A stretch of 64,000 nt of DNA from the NCBI RefSeq assembly GCF_022376445.1, contig NW_025955006.1, positions 1 to 64,000 on the forward strand. The letters run 5' to 3'. Shown here one piece after another: positions 1 to 13,703 of the stretch. The notes below the pieces were generated by a model. That model was not told where the DNA came from. It ran no database searches and saw only the letters and a program-made list of their open reading frames with translations. The stretch comes from Fomitopsis serialis. Taxonomy: Eukaryota; Basidiomycota; Agaricomycetes; Polyporales; Fomitopsidaceae. Numbering within the stretch: the stretch's first letter is position 1; every line of letters begins with the position of its first letter. Position numbers and translations under genes: made by a program.

Positions 1-3000
1 GTGGGGCAATTTGAATCGGCGGATGATGGACGAATCTAAGGCCACCATTTATAACCCTAGGAGAGCCAGGCTGGGCGCTATTTGAGCGGCGTCTTGCGCC
101 ACATGCGTGTGCGACCGCCGGAGCTTGTATTGTTCGACTTCCAGTTGGTGTACGTGATTGGTGACTCTCCGAGCCTGGGAGGTTGATTTGGCAGTCTATT
201 ATCCCAGTCATCGACATCAAAAGCTGATACTTGCAACATTCGTCAGTCATAGTATCTACAGACGTGGCAATGCCTTCAACCTCAGGCCTCAGGCTTCAAC
301 TTGAACCTAACGCATATCGCAGGCTGTACACTTTAAAAAGACGGCAATTGCGATGAGTGCCACTTAGATATTTACTAGTCTCAGCAGCCTCAAACCTTCT
401 CGGTCGTAAGTTACTAAGTTATGAGCCTCGCCATCTGGCAACGAACATCCAAGGCAAACGGTGCGCACCATGGAAGCCTCGGTGCCAGGGTACTATGCCA
501 GCTACTCACCAAACACATTGAAACGACAGCAACGACCACCACGGCGGGCTCTTTGGAATCCCATTGCTATTATATCTGATCATCATGATCCATTGCGGCT
601 TTGACAGAATCTGTGCCGTGGGCAAAACTATCCTTGTGAAGGAACTGTAACATAAGTATCCACCAGCCGTGTGGTGTCTCATTCCTGGCCAAAGGATTCG
701 TTCGAAGACCCTGGGGCCGCGTAGGCCTACTGCGCCGCCCGACATGCACTGGCCGGAAGCATAACTGGCGAGTTCCGCGCGTCCTCTCGTGATGGGCCAG
801 TCAGCCCGAACTGAGCACTGTCGCTCTAGGTCCCAATGTCCGTGCTCAGATGCGCCTTCTTGTGGATGCATGGCTTGCGAGGTCAACGTGGTGGCCATAT
901 GACACGCCTGGCCGCTTCTACACCTGTATCTCGACGGGAACCTGTAGTCGCAGCCAAAGTGGGCGACGCCAGCGGGCTCTCGTTGATGCTTACCGTCAAA
1001 TTCAAATCGCGCAAAGGGATGGTAAGCATACAGCCATTCATGTTTGTTGCGCGTTGACGAAGACCACGCACAGGCTAAGGGTGGGCGCTATGTAGAACAG
1101 GAACTCAGACCTGTCTCGGAAAGGGACTGAGTGGACGGTGACGACTCTGCGGATTCTGATCCTACCGTCACCTTCGGCTTTGAGACTGATGCACGAAACT
1201 CACTCCACCAAGTTGTCTGTCTCGTAACCCACTGCAACGCTGGCACGGTCGATTGATTCGCCTCCTTAAGCTCCATCTTTGCAGTTCTGGGCAGTCCTGT
1301 AAAATCCTGCGATTGCGTGCGGCTCGTCTTCCAGCGACCCAGGTCGACCTACCCTCTGCCAGTGCGGCTGCACGGTAACCATCTGTTTCCTTTTATGAGG
1401 TGCATCTCGTCGATATACTGGCCCTGCATGTCCCGAGGCAGCAAGTGGGTCGTCTTCAGGCGCGGCAGACGTTTTCACCAGTTGGCTTCGAGGCGGAGTG
1501 CCTTGACCACGATCGGTTGCCGCTCATATTGGGCGAGCGCGCTCAGAGGGGTGTCCGGTGGGAGGTCAAGAAGTAGGTGATTTGTTGGACAATGCGGTAC
1601 TACACTGGCAGGTAGTCGGTTGACCCAAAGGGTAAACGTGCGGCACGTCTTGAGAAGGTAAATGTGGACGATGCGAGTATGCGCGAGATCGGGGTGATCG
1701 GACGAAACTCTTATGTGGACGTGAGCCACCTGCTTGAGCGACAGTTAGCAGACATGGAAGGATGCGACGCGACTCCGAAGTAGGTCCTCCGTTACTGAGC
1801 TCTGACTTGTCGGTTTCCTGCCCGGTCGGTCTAGCCGTCAATTGCGTACCCGATCACCACCCTCTCCGTGCTTGCTATCCTCAAGCTCGTTCGGCCCGGT
1901 CTATACTGATGTGCCTTCGCCTGCTTCTCTGGCGTTGCCCTCGTATCCTCCTCACCAGGATCAGCCGGGTCCTATTGCCTGACCCAGTGCCTGCGGTGCA
2001 GGCGTCTTCTGTGTATGGTACGTCCGCCTCGTGTCTCGTCGATACTTCACACGGCTGGTGTGTCGTCCGTCCAGAGTGCGACCAGCCCACCCTCGGTGGG
2101 CGACGCGCGCCGGAGCAGCCACTGAGACCATGCTGCGTCCGCTTGGAAGCCCCGGTACGCATCCTACGCATCCCACCCTGTGCTTCCAGTGCTAGCGTGG
2201 GTTCGTCCCTTGTGGGTGTGCGTGCGTCGAGGAGACATTGGACCGGAGGTAGCGAGAAACACCGCACGGAGCATTGACGTCCTCGGTGGATGTAGGGGCA
2301 GACTTTGCCGGTATGTGGACTGCCCCGTCTTCGCGTCTCGCTGGCCGACCCCGCGAGGTGGTCTTCGACATCCTTTGGTCCAAGTCGCGCTTCTGGCCCC
2401 ACTGTCTGTAAGCGGCGGAGGCGCGGATACGGAAGGGCGGAACTGACCATTTTCCGACATGTAGAACTCGTCTCCTGCCCCTGTACAAGGGCGTGTGCAT
2501 CGTTTGGACCTCAAATTCCGCCCTCGCCACTTCACAGCGACACCGTCTGCCGTTGCGGGAGTGGGACTGCACGGCGAACGTGGACAGCGCATCAGAGGAC
2601 GCGTTGGTGTACCTAAGAGTTAGATGTCAGATACTGTAACAACAGTGACCATGGACCTGCGTGCGCTTAGGCACACCGCAAGACTCACGGGTGTTCAGAT
2701 CGGGTGAGGTATGTCGCGTCATTTTCATTCTACATGTCCTCTGTTCAGGACTAGTTCGGCCGTTGTCTACATGCACCCACTTGCCCAGCCTCTCACAGAC
2801 ACCTTAATGAATTCTGAATGTGACGATACAGATCATTAATTACACGACAAACTCCGAATGAGAAGGCCTACCGTGAGTAGTCGAGGCTTCATAATCACGA
2901 TTGCCGTGCAGTTCCATGACTTCACATTGCGTGCTCCGTGGGCGTGGCAGCTTCGTCTACCCCATGATAAGCAGCCAACGATCGGTCGCTGTGTCTGCCG

Positions 3001-5192
3001 GGTTGAGGGCACAAGGATAGCGCATACAACACGTATAAATGGCCGAAGGGTGAGACACTGCGAGCTTGAAGTCCATGCACCATACATTCGCACTGGCTCC
3101 GGGGTTGCTCGCCCACGACTGCCCCGTGTCTCCGAAACAACTCTGTAGTTCTACTAGAACTCTATTAGCTGTGCCGGCCTGAGTAGCGGAAGGCAATATC
3201 CTCACCCAATCATCTGTGAGCGCACGGCTAGGACAAGGTGCTTCCACTGGCTGAGACGCTGATTGTGGGCAGCGTATATCATCGGCTTCGCGGGCTCGTT
3301 CTACTGCAGCCCTCAGCATGAGCCGGACATCTCGTGTAGGCAACGAGTGGTCGCCGAACTCCGGCCTTTTCGAGGCAAATGCGATGGAACGAGCCAGAGG
3401 GCAGGGACGTAGCGCACCCAGGCAAAAGATAGTGAGGGGCATCGCCACATTGATATTGCCGTGAGTGTCGAGAGAGGAGCGATAATGAAGGCAAAGGAGT
3501 CGAGAGAAACGCTGGCGGGAGAAATGGGCAGACTTGACGGGGTGACGGATGCTATGGCAATCGTACGCTGACGGAGAGAATGTTGGGTGTTGATGGTACG
3601 TGACAACGGAATACGAGTGCGCGACGTACCAGGGTGCGTCCACCACGTGCGACACTACCAGCTCTGTCCTGTTGCAAACTCTCCTGCTGCAAACGACGGG
3701 GCTTATTCGTTTGCCGCTTCGTCTCTCCCTGCCTTCGAAACTCTCCCGTCTGGCAAGTCGCATTCTGACTCGTACGTTCACCCGGTGGGCTGCTCCCGTC
3801 TCCATCGCAGATTTCTAAAGGGCAAGTCTCATCAGCCTGCCAAGGCCTATGCAGTGGGAGAATGTGTGGCGCAAGTGTACATACCTCTCATACTGCGTAG
3901 TAGGCCAGGGGACTGCATGCATGCACGCTGGTGTCTGCGGAAGTCGACGACAGACAGACCGTCCGACGTTGATACTCGCTACATCACGGCCGTCTGATCA
4001 AGTATAGCTCCGTGAGCACGGCGCAAGGAGAGGCTATGTAAGCAAGACAGCTCACGTCGTTGTGTGTTGCTCCACTCCCCGGGAACCAGCACTCCTCATC
4101 TGACCTCGCACTTCCACTGCGCTGTCACAGGTTTACCAGTCCGAGTCGGCAGTCATGTCCTTTATAGGCCGTCACGCCCGCACACCTGGCATTATGCATG
4201 GCACGACGCAGAGTCGAGGAGGACGACCGGGGCGGGGTTGAACCAGGGTTCATTGAACGTTGAACGTTCCGGAGAAGATGCGATCGACGAGTCTGGCGCT
4301 TCGCGGATGCAAAATCCGCTGCCTCGGATCGCGTCCAAGTCTGTTCAAGTTCCCTTCTGTAAGGATGTCGAGGGTTAGGGTTCCCAAGGCGGATAGCTTG
4401 GACTTCGTAGCTTACATAAGGTTAGTTGTTTTTCTTGTACCGTCACTACGCTGCGTCGTTTACCGCTATGGAACGGGATCTAACGCACTTGTGACGACCG
4501 ACGACTCACTACCACCTCCAGCAACCTTACACCTTCTCTGTATCCGGTGCCCATCGTTTCGTCAACAAACCGGCCAACCGAGACACAGCCCTCGAAGCCA
4601 GTGCACGAGAATTCAGGTATACCTGAGTACAGGGAATCGGTAGTCCTCAGCATGCCAGCATATTTGATAGGTGGGCCGACACTAGGACTAAAATGGGTGG
4701 GTCGCTGCGAGTGAAAAGAAGGATTGGCCATTGGCTCGGACATGGACCCTGCCTTGTTCAACGTGCCGCGGGACTCGAGCTGCTCGAAATGTGAACTGCG
4801 GAAAACGTGTGGCCGGTATCAGGGGACGAGGTAATCAGTCCTCTGAAAAGGAGTGTTTGAAGCGATGGAGGAACGATACTCTTCGTAAGTCATGCCAGTG
4901 CGAAGAGTTACACGGAATTGATCCGCTTTGAAGAGGGGCTGGCGGCCCCGTAGCGCGGAAGTCTTTGGTCCCAGTAGCGTGTCCGAGGATGGTGCAGTCT
5001 CGTGCTTACTTGGCAGTGGTGAGGCGGCTGACCGAGTCTGACGAGTCATGGAGACTCTGAGAGACCCCTGTCGCGCAGCGCAACCGCCATCGAGTAACGA
5101 CGACTCCAGTGATCATGTCGGCGCAAGATAATGTGACATTGTGTGAGCGATTGTTATACATCATATCATCTCGCGGAGGCGAGAACCAGTCA
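1..5192. other. No recognisable gene
   Basis: I read both strands and found no domain, no splice-linked set of exons and no tandem repeat that I can support. A GC-rich stretch at about 1,760-2,600 gives overlapping open frames on both strands, as expected from base composition alone; none resembles a known family. The tract has the look of decayed accessory or transposon-derived DNA. Confidence 0.5.
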
Positions 5193-8100
5193 CTATGTAA
5201 GTTCTTCAGCGCGGGTCAGAACATACACCACAGAATCCAAAAGGGCCTCCGATGAGGTGACGTTCTCGGTCAGGTCCACCCTCCTAGCTCCGCCATCCTC
5301 CAAACCCTTCTGCGCAATGCCCCGCATATCCACGTAGCGATTCGAGACGAAAACTTTCAAGAACCCGGTGTCGGTGTTCGGAAGCAGGATTGATTGGATA
5401 ATATCAATCCCTGCGTAACCTTGAGCAGTATTGGTCACTGGCAGTTGGCCAGGCCGACCATCCCTAGCGCGAGGCAGAGGAGCAGTATCGCTGTTAGCCG
5501 GTGGCAAGTACCAGGCCTAACAAGTCAGCGCACAGCGCGATTAGCGCATTGAGTCGTTATACATAGCACACGATTACGCACCTGTATCGCATATGTGTTG
5601 GGATCGAAGTAGAGGACGTAGGCCAGAGGCCGACGTCTGAGTTGTTGGATAGCGTCAAAATGTACTGCTTCGCAAAGTCATGAATTAGCACCTCCTTCAC
5701 TGTTCCAGGTACCTCGTATGATGACTGAGGTTCGGAGCAGCACTGGACTTGTTTGACCTTCGCATCCTCGAACAGGTCATCTCCCGTCGCCTCGCCTTGT
5801 CGGAGGACATGTAACTCAACCTTCGGTCGGATGGCTCTGGACTCGGAGGAGTTGGAGTTGGATCGATACAAGTGGAATTCCAGCGTGCCACGGTATCGAG
5901 GACATCGCCCGCCTTCTGCCTCAATCTACCAGAGATTGTGTTGGGCTGCGCGAAGTTGAACGACAACGGGTCGAGCCGCCCAACAACCCATTGTCGGCGC
6001 GAGTCTGAGTCGTACGGACCCGTATCCGCCGCGTCTTTGCACGCGTCGAGGGAGACATCGTAAGATTGGCCGCGCTCCGTCTTGCAGTAAGTCAGATGGC
6101 CTCCCGTCGGAAGCGCGACAGAGGTTCGAACTTTCATCGGCATCGTCGCCCAAGCGGATATCGCCGCTCTAGAGTCGTCCTGCATCGTGAAGTTGAAGGA
6201 AGCACCGTTGACTCGACCCTCGACTCGGACTGTACAGCTCACGGCGTCAACCTGCTTCGCAGTAAGTGGGACGCCATCCCGACGTGAAGGCGGCATGGTG
6301 AACCGTGTGCCCTTGGTGACGCCGTTGATAGCACCTGCATCCACGCGAAAGGTCTCGTCATCGATGCGCTTGAGAGCATACGAGTACACCTCTCCCTCCA
6401 ACAGGCTCCGACTGAGCAGCAGTCGATCCCTATGCTTGCCCTCGCACGTGGGATGTTGCCAGGTCAGGGGTAGTGGCCCTCCGCACAGCTCTGTCGCCTC
6501 TGCGCTCACCAGAGCATTTATGAGACGTGCATACGTGAGTTGGCGCAGGGGCTGCTTCTGGGCATATGCCTTCCGCAAGAACGCGAGGAGGCTGTGCGTG
6601 AACGTTCCGCGTGTGCGGGGCTCGCAGTGGCTGCGCCCGTCGACAATGACTCGGACCGTGACGTCCGCCTCGCGCGCATACCCATCTTCTTTGCACGCCG
6701 CCAACAAGACGTGCGAGTTCCGCGCCGCACCAAAGAAGCCCTCGGAAGTGACCGGCTTCACGCCGTGAGCATCGTCTGCAATCCAAGTCCATATAGCGTG
6801 ATCGAGTGTCGCCTGTATGGGGAGGCGTTTCACTTCAGGATTGAGCGCGCGTATCCTACCAGCACAAGGGATTTGCGTTTCATACGCGGCGCCTCTAGAG
6901 TGACAACTGTCAATGATTGTGACCTGTAGATACGAAACCGATGTCAGTGTCTAATACTCGGTGAGACAGGGATACCAGACAAATGAGCTTACTATGTTGT
7001 CCCCTTTCTCGTGCGCCAAACGCCGCATGAGCCCGTCGAACGTTCGGCCCGGGATGCCATTGACTCCTCCGTTTCTGTTCGTTGTGTGAACATCATACGG
7101 GCAAATCGTCTCGATCGTGTCGCCCTGCGAAGCCGTCCAACCGTCAGGCGCCCTTTCGCGATCCCCGTGGCTGGCGTAGAAGAACACCAGGGCATCTCCG
7201 CGGCTGATGTCAGGGTTGGAGATGAGATGTTCTTCAAAGCGACGAAAAATCTCGCTACGCGTAGCTTTCTCGTTGCTGAGTCTGGCGATCTGTTTGGAGG
7301 GGACCTGCAGAGTCTCCGTGAGGAAGTCGACAAAGTCGTCACCGTCATTGACGCAGCCTTCCAGCGGAGCGATTTTCGGGTCCTTGTACTTGTCGATGGT
7401 GATGACAAGTGCAAAGACGCTTTTCCGCACAGTGGGTCTACGTATCAGATGGTCAGCATTGTCATGTCAAGGTGAAATATATTGACCGCACCTTGGGCTA
7501 GGTGCCAGTGGAGTCCAAGGAGCCTGAGGAGTCCGAGGAGTCCTTGGGTCCTGGTCAGTCGAAGGAACCTGAGGTGTCGAAGGATCAGGGTCAATGGCAA
7601 GGGGCGTCCTGATCACGATGGCATCATGAAGCCCAAGCAACCTGATTGGGTTCCGGCGGTCTCCTGCGAGGTGCCAATATATCTGCGATCGTCGGGCAGA
7701 GACATTGACAGCGACCATGAAAAAGGTAATGTCGATCTTTGCGCCCGTGGTACGTAGCAAACATGTGAACAGTGTCCCACCTTCCACTACTCCGTGTATG
7801 CGGCCCGCTGGCACGTACCGCGCACCGTCCTCGTATGTGACTCGGATTGAGTACTTGGGAAGTGAGTCGTCCACTGCGTGGGTCGTGAACAACAAGCGAT
7901 TCTTGTGTTCGCCTTCACAAAAGGGGTGCTGGCGGTGAAGCATCAGATCTGGCCTCATCGTAGGCAGGCGGTCCATCAGACACGCATAGGTTTTACGCGA
8001 GAATTCTTGGAGGCTCGCCTCGCTCCGGAAGGCGTCCACAAGGTTGCGAGTGAAAATCCCACAGACGGTGACGGCGCTACCCGCTGCAGGGTGGGTCGCC

Positions 8101-8958
8101 TTGGCGGTCTCCTCGGGCTGACACGCAGCTAGAAGCAGGTGGGACGTTATACGAGGACACCCGAAACCGCTGAGACGTCGGGGGTTACAGTGACCACCTC
8201 CTTGTCAGGCCACGCAGGCAACGGAAGCCGCGTCAGGGTGCTAGGCAGGGATCGTGACATCTTGCATTCACCCTCATCTGCAGTCCCTCCTCGTGGAAAG
8301 CTGCAATCGAAAATCGCAACCTGTTGAAGATATTAGAGCTTGAATATGATGCCGGCCGCACTGAGAGAAATAGTACACACAAGATTGTTCCCCTTCTTCT
8401 CTGCCAACTGGTCCATCAAAGCGTTGAATGTCCGATCCGGAATGCCATAGATCGGGCGGCACTTCGGGCTGACAAGTCCTTCGAAAGCCGACTGGTCATA
8501 GGGACAGATGGTCTCGACTTTCTTTCTTTCCGGCCAGTCCGCTGGAGCGTCTATGCGGTCGCCATAACCTGCGTAAAAGACGAAGACGAGGTCGTCCCGT
8601 CCAATCCGCTCATTATTGATGAGATATCCATCAAACGCGGACAGGATATTGTCCCGCGTAGCGGACTCATTGACCAACCTGAGGATGTTGCTAGATGGAA
8701 CGTGCAGCGAATCTTTCAGGAACCTCTGGAAGTACTCGCCATCGTTAACACAGCCGTGCAAGTTCGGTATGGCGTCGTGCTGGTACTTGTCGATGGCGAT
8801 GATGAGCGCAAAGACGGTAGGACTGATTCCTTAGGTCTGGAGAGACTATGAAGATGTACAGACTACAATGAGTTCGAGTTCTCGCGTAGCAAGGAAGTCA
8901 CGTACCGGGGACACCATGCGTGCTGAATGGGCGAACAGCTGAGGGTTACGGCCAGCAT
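5193..8958 (-). CDS. Double caspase-like (peptidase C14) protein: pseudo-caspase plus active-type module
   Basis: One multi-exon gene of about 1,140 residues. Module 1 (about 8822-7492) keeps the family landmarks (IDKY, GCVNDG, ICPYD) but the catalytic histidine motif reads YAGYGD and the catalytic cysteine motif reads DCSFP, so both catalytic residues are lost. A proline-rich linker (7,510-7,600) leads through a 54-nt intron (7491-7438) into module 2, which keeps both: YASHGD and IIDSCHSRG. The family's C-terminal region (YFDPNTYAIQ, then FLKVFVSNRYVDM) follows. Likely exons on the minus strand: 8958-8906 (start uncertain), 8822-8381, 8320-7492, 7437-6993, 6923-5582, 5516-5193. In both modules an intron lies in the same phase just before the catalytic-cysteine segment, which points to internal duplication. 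Two frame breaks need one extra base each, near 8,140 and 5,620. C14 proteins cleave after basic residues (metacaspases) or act in regulated cell death; the substrate here is unknown. Reading it as two adjacent genes is possible, but the phase-matched linking intron and absence of an ATG for module 2 favour one gene. Confidence 0.72.
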
Positions 8959-11880
8959 TACTCCCTTATATCTGCCAGTGGAATAGAGCTCGGGCCCTGT
9001 CACGTGTGGGAGGTCCAGAAGTCAAATGGGCGGTGAGAATGCATGGCCTCCGCCGCTCGACCACACGAGAGAGGACCCTGCCATTGAGAACGTAACGGAG
9101 GGTGGTACAAAATGTGATTTTCGGATACACCTTCCGCTAACGCGCACGATTCATTGGCACTCATCAAAGCGTTCGCTGGCTGTGACGTTGGCATTGGAAT
9201 GGTAGCACCGCTTACCGTTCAGTCGGAAAATTCGGTGGTCCTGTGCGGCATGTTTGGAGACACACGGTTGATACCGAGAAGCACGAAACCCCAGGCTGCG
9301 ACAATATTATTATTCGGATGACGTTGCAATGAATTGGGATAAACGCACCACTGATTAAGACTGCTCTTCATGATACGTCACAAGATCTGCATGTCGACCC
9401 TCGTTTTCATCGTGGCCAATTGGGACGACTGCAAAGAAATCAGTAGTAAAGACGTTCACGAATAAACGGCATGGGAGACACTCCAACCAGCAGCATATGT
9501 AGGAAACTTTTTGACGAAGCTACACGGTGTTAGTCAGCAGTACGGGTGAGAGATCCGCGGGCTGCGGAGAGCATGAAAAGTCAGTGACTCAATAGAGTTC
9601 AAACGAATGATTGAGGCTACATGCGTTACTCGTCGCCTCGTGCACGATGTGTTCCTGCTGCATGCCAAGTTGAGACACTCGAAGACAGCGGGTCACCGGA
9701 GTGTCTGTCCACTTCGGTTCTTCCAGTCTCAAGCACTGGCGCTGCGTCAAATAATATGAGTAAAAATCTGCATGTACAGAGCACGTACATACGTCTGTCT
9801 TCAGTAGGATTTAGTCCAAAGGGTAGTGTGAGGGGTAAAGCGTGTCACTCCAGCATTATAGTAACGAACACTGTTCCATCACAGATTTCAGTCACATGCC
9901 GATTCGCAGGTCGCAAGTAACTTATCTCGAATCCCCGACTGGGAATGATTCCGACCTGTCACGGGTTTCTGACAGGACAAGACCGCCATCAGAATGCGCG
10001 TTCTGTGGGCGAGACAAGCACCCTCCCGTTGCCTCATCGAACCTCAGGGGCCTCAGGCCTCAGGCCCCAGGTTGACGGTTCTGACACCATCTTATGGTGG
10101 TCTGACGCTCAAATTCGCAGATGCAATCACGGTCAGAACTGAAAGTTCAACAAAGGTGCCCCACGTACATAGACCCTGCAATACCTGCGTCCGCTGACAG
10201 ATATAGCAGCATTCCACGACACTGATAGACTTGATTGATCCGAATTCGTGTGGGGCAGAATAGAAGAATGATTTACATACTGCGTTTGAAGACGAGCATC
10301 AGTGCTCCGCGGCGAGTACTCTGAATGTGTGCTAGCGCTCACTTACCACTATTCCCCCATGTCTAGGTCTGGTCTGCCGGAACAATCCTGAATTGTGTTT
10401 TTACAAATACAGGCACACGCCCAAATGGGTCCAGTGGTCAAAATTGAAAGTGGAACCGATGATTCTGGCGCCGCCGACATCTGACCAATTCAACGGCGGT
10501 GTTCTTTGCTCGCAACGGCTCTCTGTCGTCCAGCGTGAATCACATCAACCCGAAATTGACGAGTGTGCATGTCAGTCAGCGGTGAAGCTGGCAATGCATG
10601 GGACAAACTGCGACTCACGGAAGGATAGTTACGCCCAGAATATTGCCATGTACACGAGCGCATTGGGAAGCACGGCATACTGGCAGTAGGAGAAGGTCAG
10701 GCTGCTGGTCTGCCGGGCCCGATATCGTCTGAGTTAGTTCATTCAGCATTGTCGATTGCTGGTCGATTGCAACGTGTATTGTAAATCGGGACTACCAGAC
10801 GATGGACCACGAGCCCAAGAATCGCCGACATGAAGATATCGGAGGCGGAAAGCGTGACCAGTGTTGCATACGTGCTCAGCTGCGGATCTCTGCGCGTAAG
10901 TTGCACTTCGATGGGCGGTGAAGGCTGGGTTACTGAGTCTGGATTAGAATATGGGAAGACGATTCTTAAGAACGGAGGGCATCGGAGCATAACGACGGTG
11001 GGAGTGGACATACAGCCTAACCATCGTAACTGGGGTGCAGTGGCAGTTAGCGTTCGGCGTCACACACGCAACGTTGGGCGAACACACGACTCACAGACAC
11101 ATCGCCACGACAACTCCAGGCGCCTCCCGCGCTGCAACCCCGCGTCCAGCCTTACGGCCTGTGGAAGCGCCACGCCCGCTACCACGCTCAGCTCAGTGCA
11201 CCTTGGTACAGCGCGAGCGAGGACGCCACCCTCCCTCGCGGGCGCGAGGGACAGGAGATCCTCCGGAATACCTTCAGGGCGATTTTGCGTCACGGAAACC
11301 GGTCGCAGGTGGGTAGCCCCGGTACAATCTATGTGGGGTACCGTACTGACATGAGTCTCGCAGCACCTCTCTGTCTTCGATACTCACAGTTACTTCAGCC
11401 AACCATGCGCCGCGCCGTGCGCGTACTACGGGCTTTACATCCACGCCCTCGACTCAGCAGACACGACCGCACAATTACGCGACAGGCTCGCCGGGCGTAT
11501 AGCGCAGGTTTGGAGGAGACAGTCGGGCGCACGGTGCAGGATGACAGCGCGGAGATGTCGCAGGCGAGCGTACGAGCGTACGAGTGTACGAGCGCGACGC
11601 GGCGGTCTGCTCGCTCGTGACCGTACACGTGAATTTAGCATCCGCGAAGCGCCAAAGATCACATCTTTACCGGTCGTCCGCGGTTGGTCCGCAGCCTCAG
11701 GCAGTCTCTTCGCTCCTCTCAGTGCGCGACTACGCGTCTGCTGTGCTCATTGCTCCTCCACCGAACAACAGCGTCGCGCATCGACAGTGCTGGGATCGTC
11801 ACGCGCCGTGCATCATGGACATGCGGGCGTGACGGCATATGAGCCTGAGTGACATGGTCGCCGAGTCGCTGGAGCCCCAT
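8959..11880. other. No recognisable gene; mostly decayed sequence
   Basis: No family was recognised on either strand. A GC-rich patch at 11,060-11,300 has open frames on both strands without a recognisable product. A short octamer array (see 11,564) lies inside. Confidence 0.4.
11564..11598. repeat. Short octamer array, unit GTACGAGC
   Basis: About four consecutive 8-bp units (GTACGAGC with GTACGAGT variants) lie in tandem. No function is implied. Confidence 0.7.
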
Positions 11881-11884
11881 CAGG

Positions 11885-12010
11885 AAAGTGACTTTCGTGT
11901 CTAACTCGCCTAATTCAGGCATTTAGGCACTTAGACTCGTTAGATCGAGTGTCTAACTTAAGTAGATCCATTTCTAAATCAGACATGTGTTAGACCAGTG
12001 TTAGACCATT
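11885..12010. repeat. TTAG-rich degenerate short repeat
   Basis: TTAGGC, TTAGAC, TTAGAT and CTAAC words recur about every 10-15 bases. A similar TTAG-rich stretch lies at 15,860-15,945. The words resemble the fungal telomere hexamer TTAGGG only loosely; there is no true telomere array. Confidence 0.4.
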
Positions 12011-12120
12011 AGGTTGCTAGGCCGGGAGACCAGTAGACGTGCCAATTGAATCACTCATGCAATCAGGTATCAGGAATGAATATTAAATCAATCTACGAGC
12101 ACAAAGTACGATACTCGTCA

Positions 12121-13140
12121 CTAGTTGTGCCAATGAACCTCGAGGAGAGCATGTTCACAAGCTCCGGGAAGAGCGCCGCCATCCCCGTCGCACGCGTTAA
12201 GTGATCCAAAGCTGGCCTGCGAGCGACTCAGCTCGCATCCCCTCATCCGCCGCACCTTCCTCTTGGGCTCGCCCACGTCTGGCTCCTCGTCCGTCGGCAG
12301 CGTGTTCGCCTCCGGCACGCCCGCCGTGTGCTCGTGCGTGAGCGTGAGGAGCGCGTGTGTCTTGCTCAGCACGTGTGCGACTGCGTGCGCCAGCGGCGTC
12401 TCCTTCTCCGTGCCGAACTCTGCGTTGGCGGAGGGGACAGAGGGCGCGAGTTGGAAGTGGCCGTCGGCCGAGAACTGAGGTGGAGAAGAGGTCACCCACG
12501 CCGGAGAAGTAGCCGGGGAGGCACGGTACTCAGCACGCATGCACCGTAGACGCAGACGCGGGGCGAGCCGCACCTTGCCCAGCGGAGGCGGAAGACGAGA
12601 TGAAGGCGAGGAAGTCAGCGTCGGGGCTGTCCGTGTCGGTGGGCTGCGCCGCGGGCGCGAGGGCCACACGGACCCAAGCTTTGAGTGAGATGGAGCTGAT
12701 GACGATGTCGGGGACGTAGTAGTCTTCGTGCATGACACGCAGGGCTTTGCGAATGGAGGCGAGGTCTGTTACTATGCAGGTGTCCGTTAGTACTCTGTCC
12801 GAACAAACCCTTTGGTGTGAGACAGGGATCACCCAATCTACTTAGAACCAGTTCGGCGTGATGACAGTGGAGTATTGCAGCGTAGAGCTTGTCTGTGTTG
12901 CCCAGGCGAAGACGGGGAGGAGGAGGGGCGGATGAGCCCGAGGGAGAGGCTGTTTCGCGAGGGCGGGATGGACAGGTCTATGAGCAGGTGCTCGGCCGCG
13001 TCGAGCGTGAAGATGTACACCCCCGAAGTCTGCGTGGGGGAGTACATTTAGGGAGAGGGCATCTGGATTGCTAATGGGGACGTACCGTGACGAGCTGACG
13101 AGCCCAAACTCGTAGACTAAGTAGACGCCAATGAACATCG
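12121..13140 (-). CDS. Unrecognised candidate coding segments
   Basis: Several minus-strand open segments look gene-like in codon-third-position composition. One at 13,138-13,083 begins MFIGVYLVYEFGLV; the next, after a possible intron, has VYIFTLDAAEHLL. One at about 12,780-12,600 has EDYYVPDIVISSIS, and an acidic/basic low-complexity tail runs to 12,121. The first two faintly recall a hydrophobic membrane protein such as the RTA1-like family, but intron phases could not be reconciled, so this may be a broken gene. No function is assigned. Confidence 0.2.
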
Positions 13141-13703
13141 CATTCTCGGGGAGCGTGAGTTCACCTCGAGCGCGGCGTCCACGAGGGAGACTTGGCTGCG
13201 CACGACGCGCTCGAAATCTTCAACGAGAAGCAGTCAGTTGTCAGCGAGCATCGCGACGAGGTGGCGGCCACACCGTGAGGTGTGTGCTGCAAACGACGCG
13301 TCAGCGAGTGCAAGGAGAGGCATTACCTGCGACGAACGACGGGACAGCTGAACGAGGGTCACGCGATGAGATACGTTTCTCGTGAACAGGAAGAGGAGAG
13401 CTTAGGATCGCGATCGAGCAGGTAGATGGGGCACCCAAGCCGCTCCGAGCAAGCGGCCAGAGTACCCCGACCTGAGGTACCAGGTGGCATCGAGGATCCA
13501 TGGGTCGCCGTTGTGAGGGAGGCGTGCCAGCGATGCAGGCGCACCCCGTGTGACTCAGAGCGGAGTTGAATTTCGCTTTAGGGCAGACGCGCGGCGGCCT
13601 TGCGCGAGTTTCCGTAACGTGCAATAGCCTCATCTCCAACCCTAGTCTCGACGTTCAATAACGATGTACTGTAAGTAAGTTCTGCCAAATCCTCACAGCA
13701 CTC

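Noticed and set aside
1760..2600. GC-rich overlapping open frames as genes
   Set aside because: Several frames on both strands are open over the same DNA with no motif, no splice partners and no codon bias favouring one.
7467..7490. Stop codon separating the two caspase modules
   Set aside because: The stop lies inside the inferred 54-nt intron; the exon ends at 7,492 with a GTGCGG donor, a CTGAC branch site and a TAG acceptor, in matching phase.
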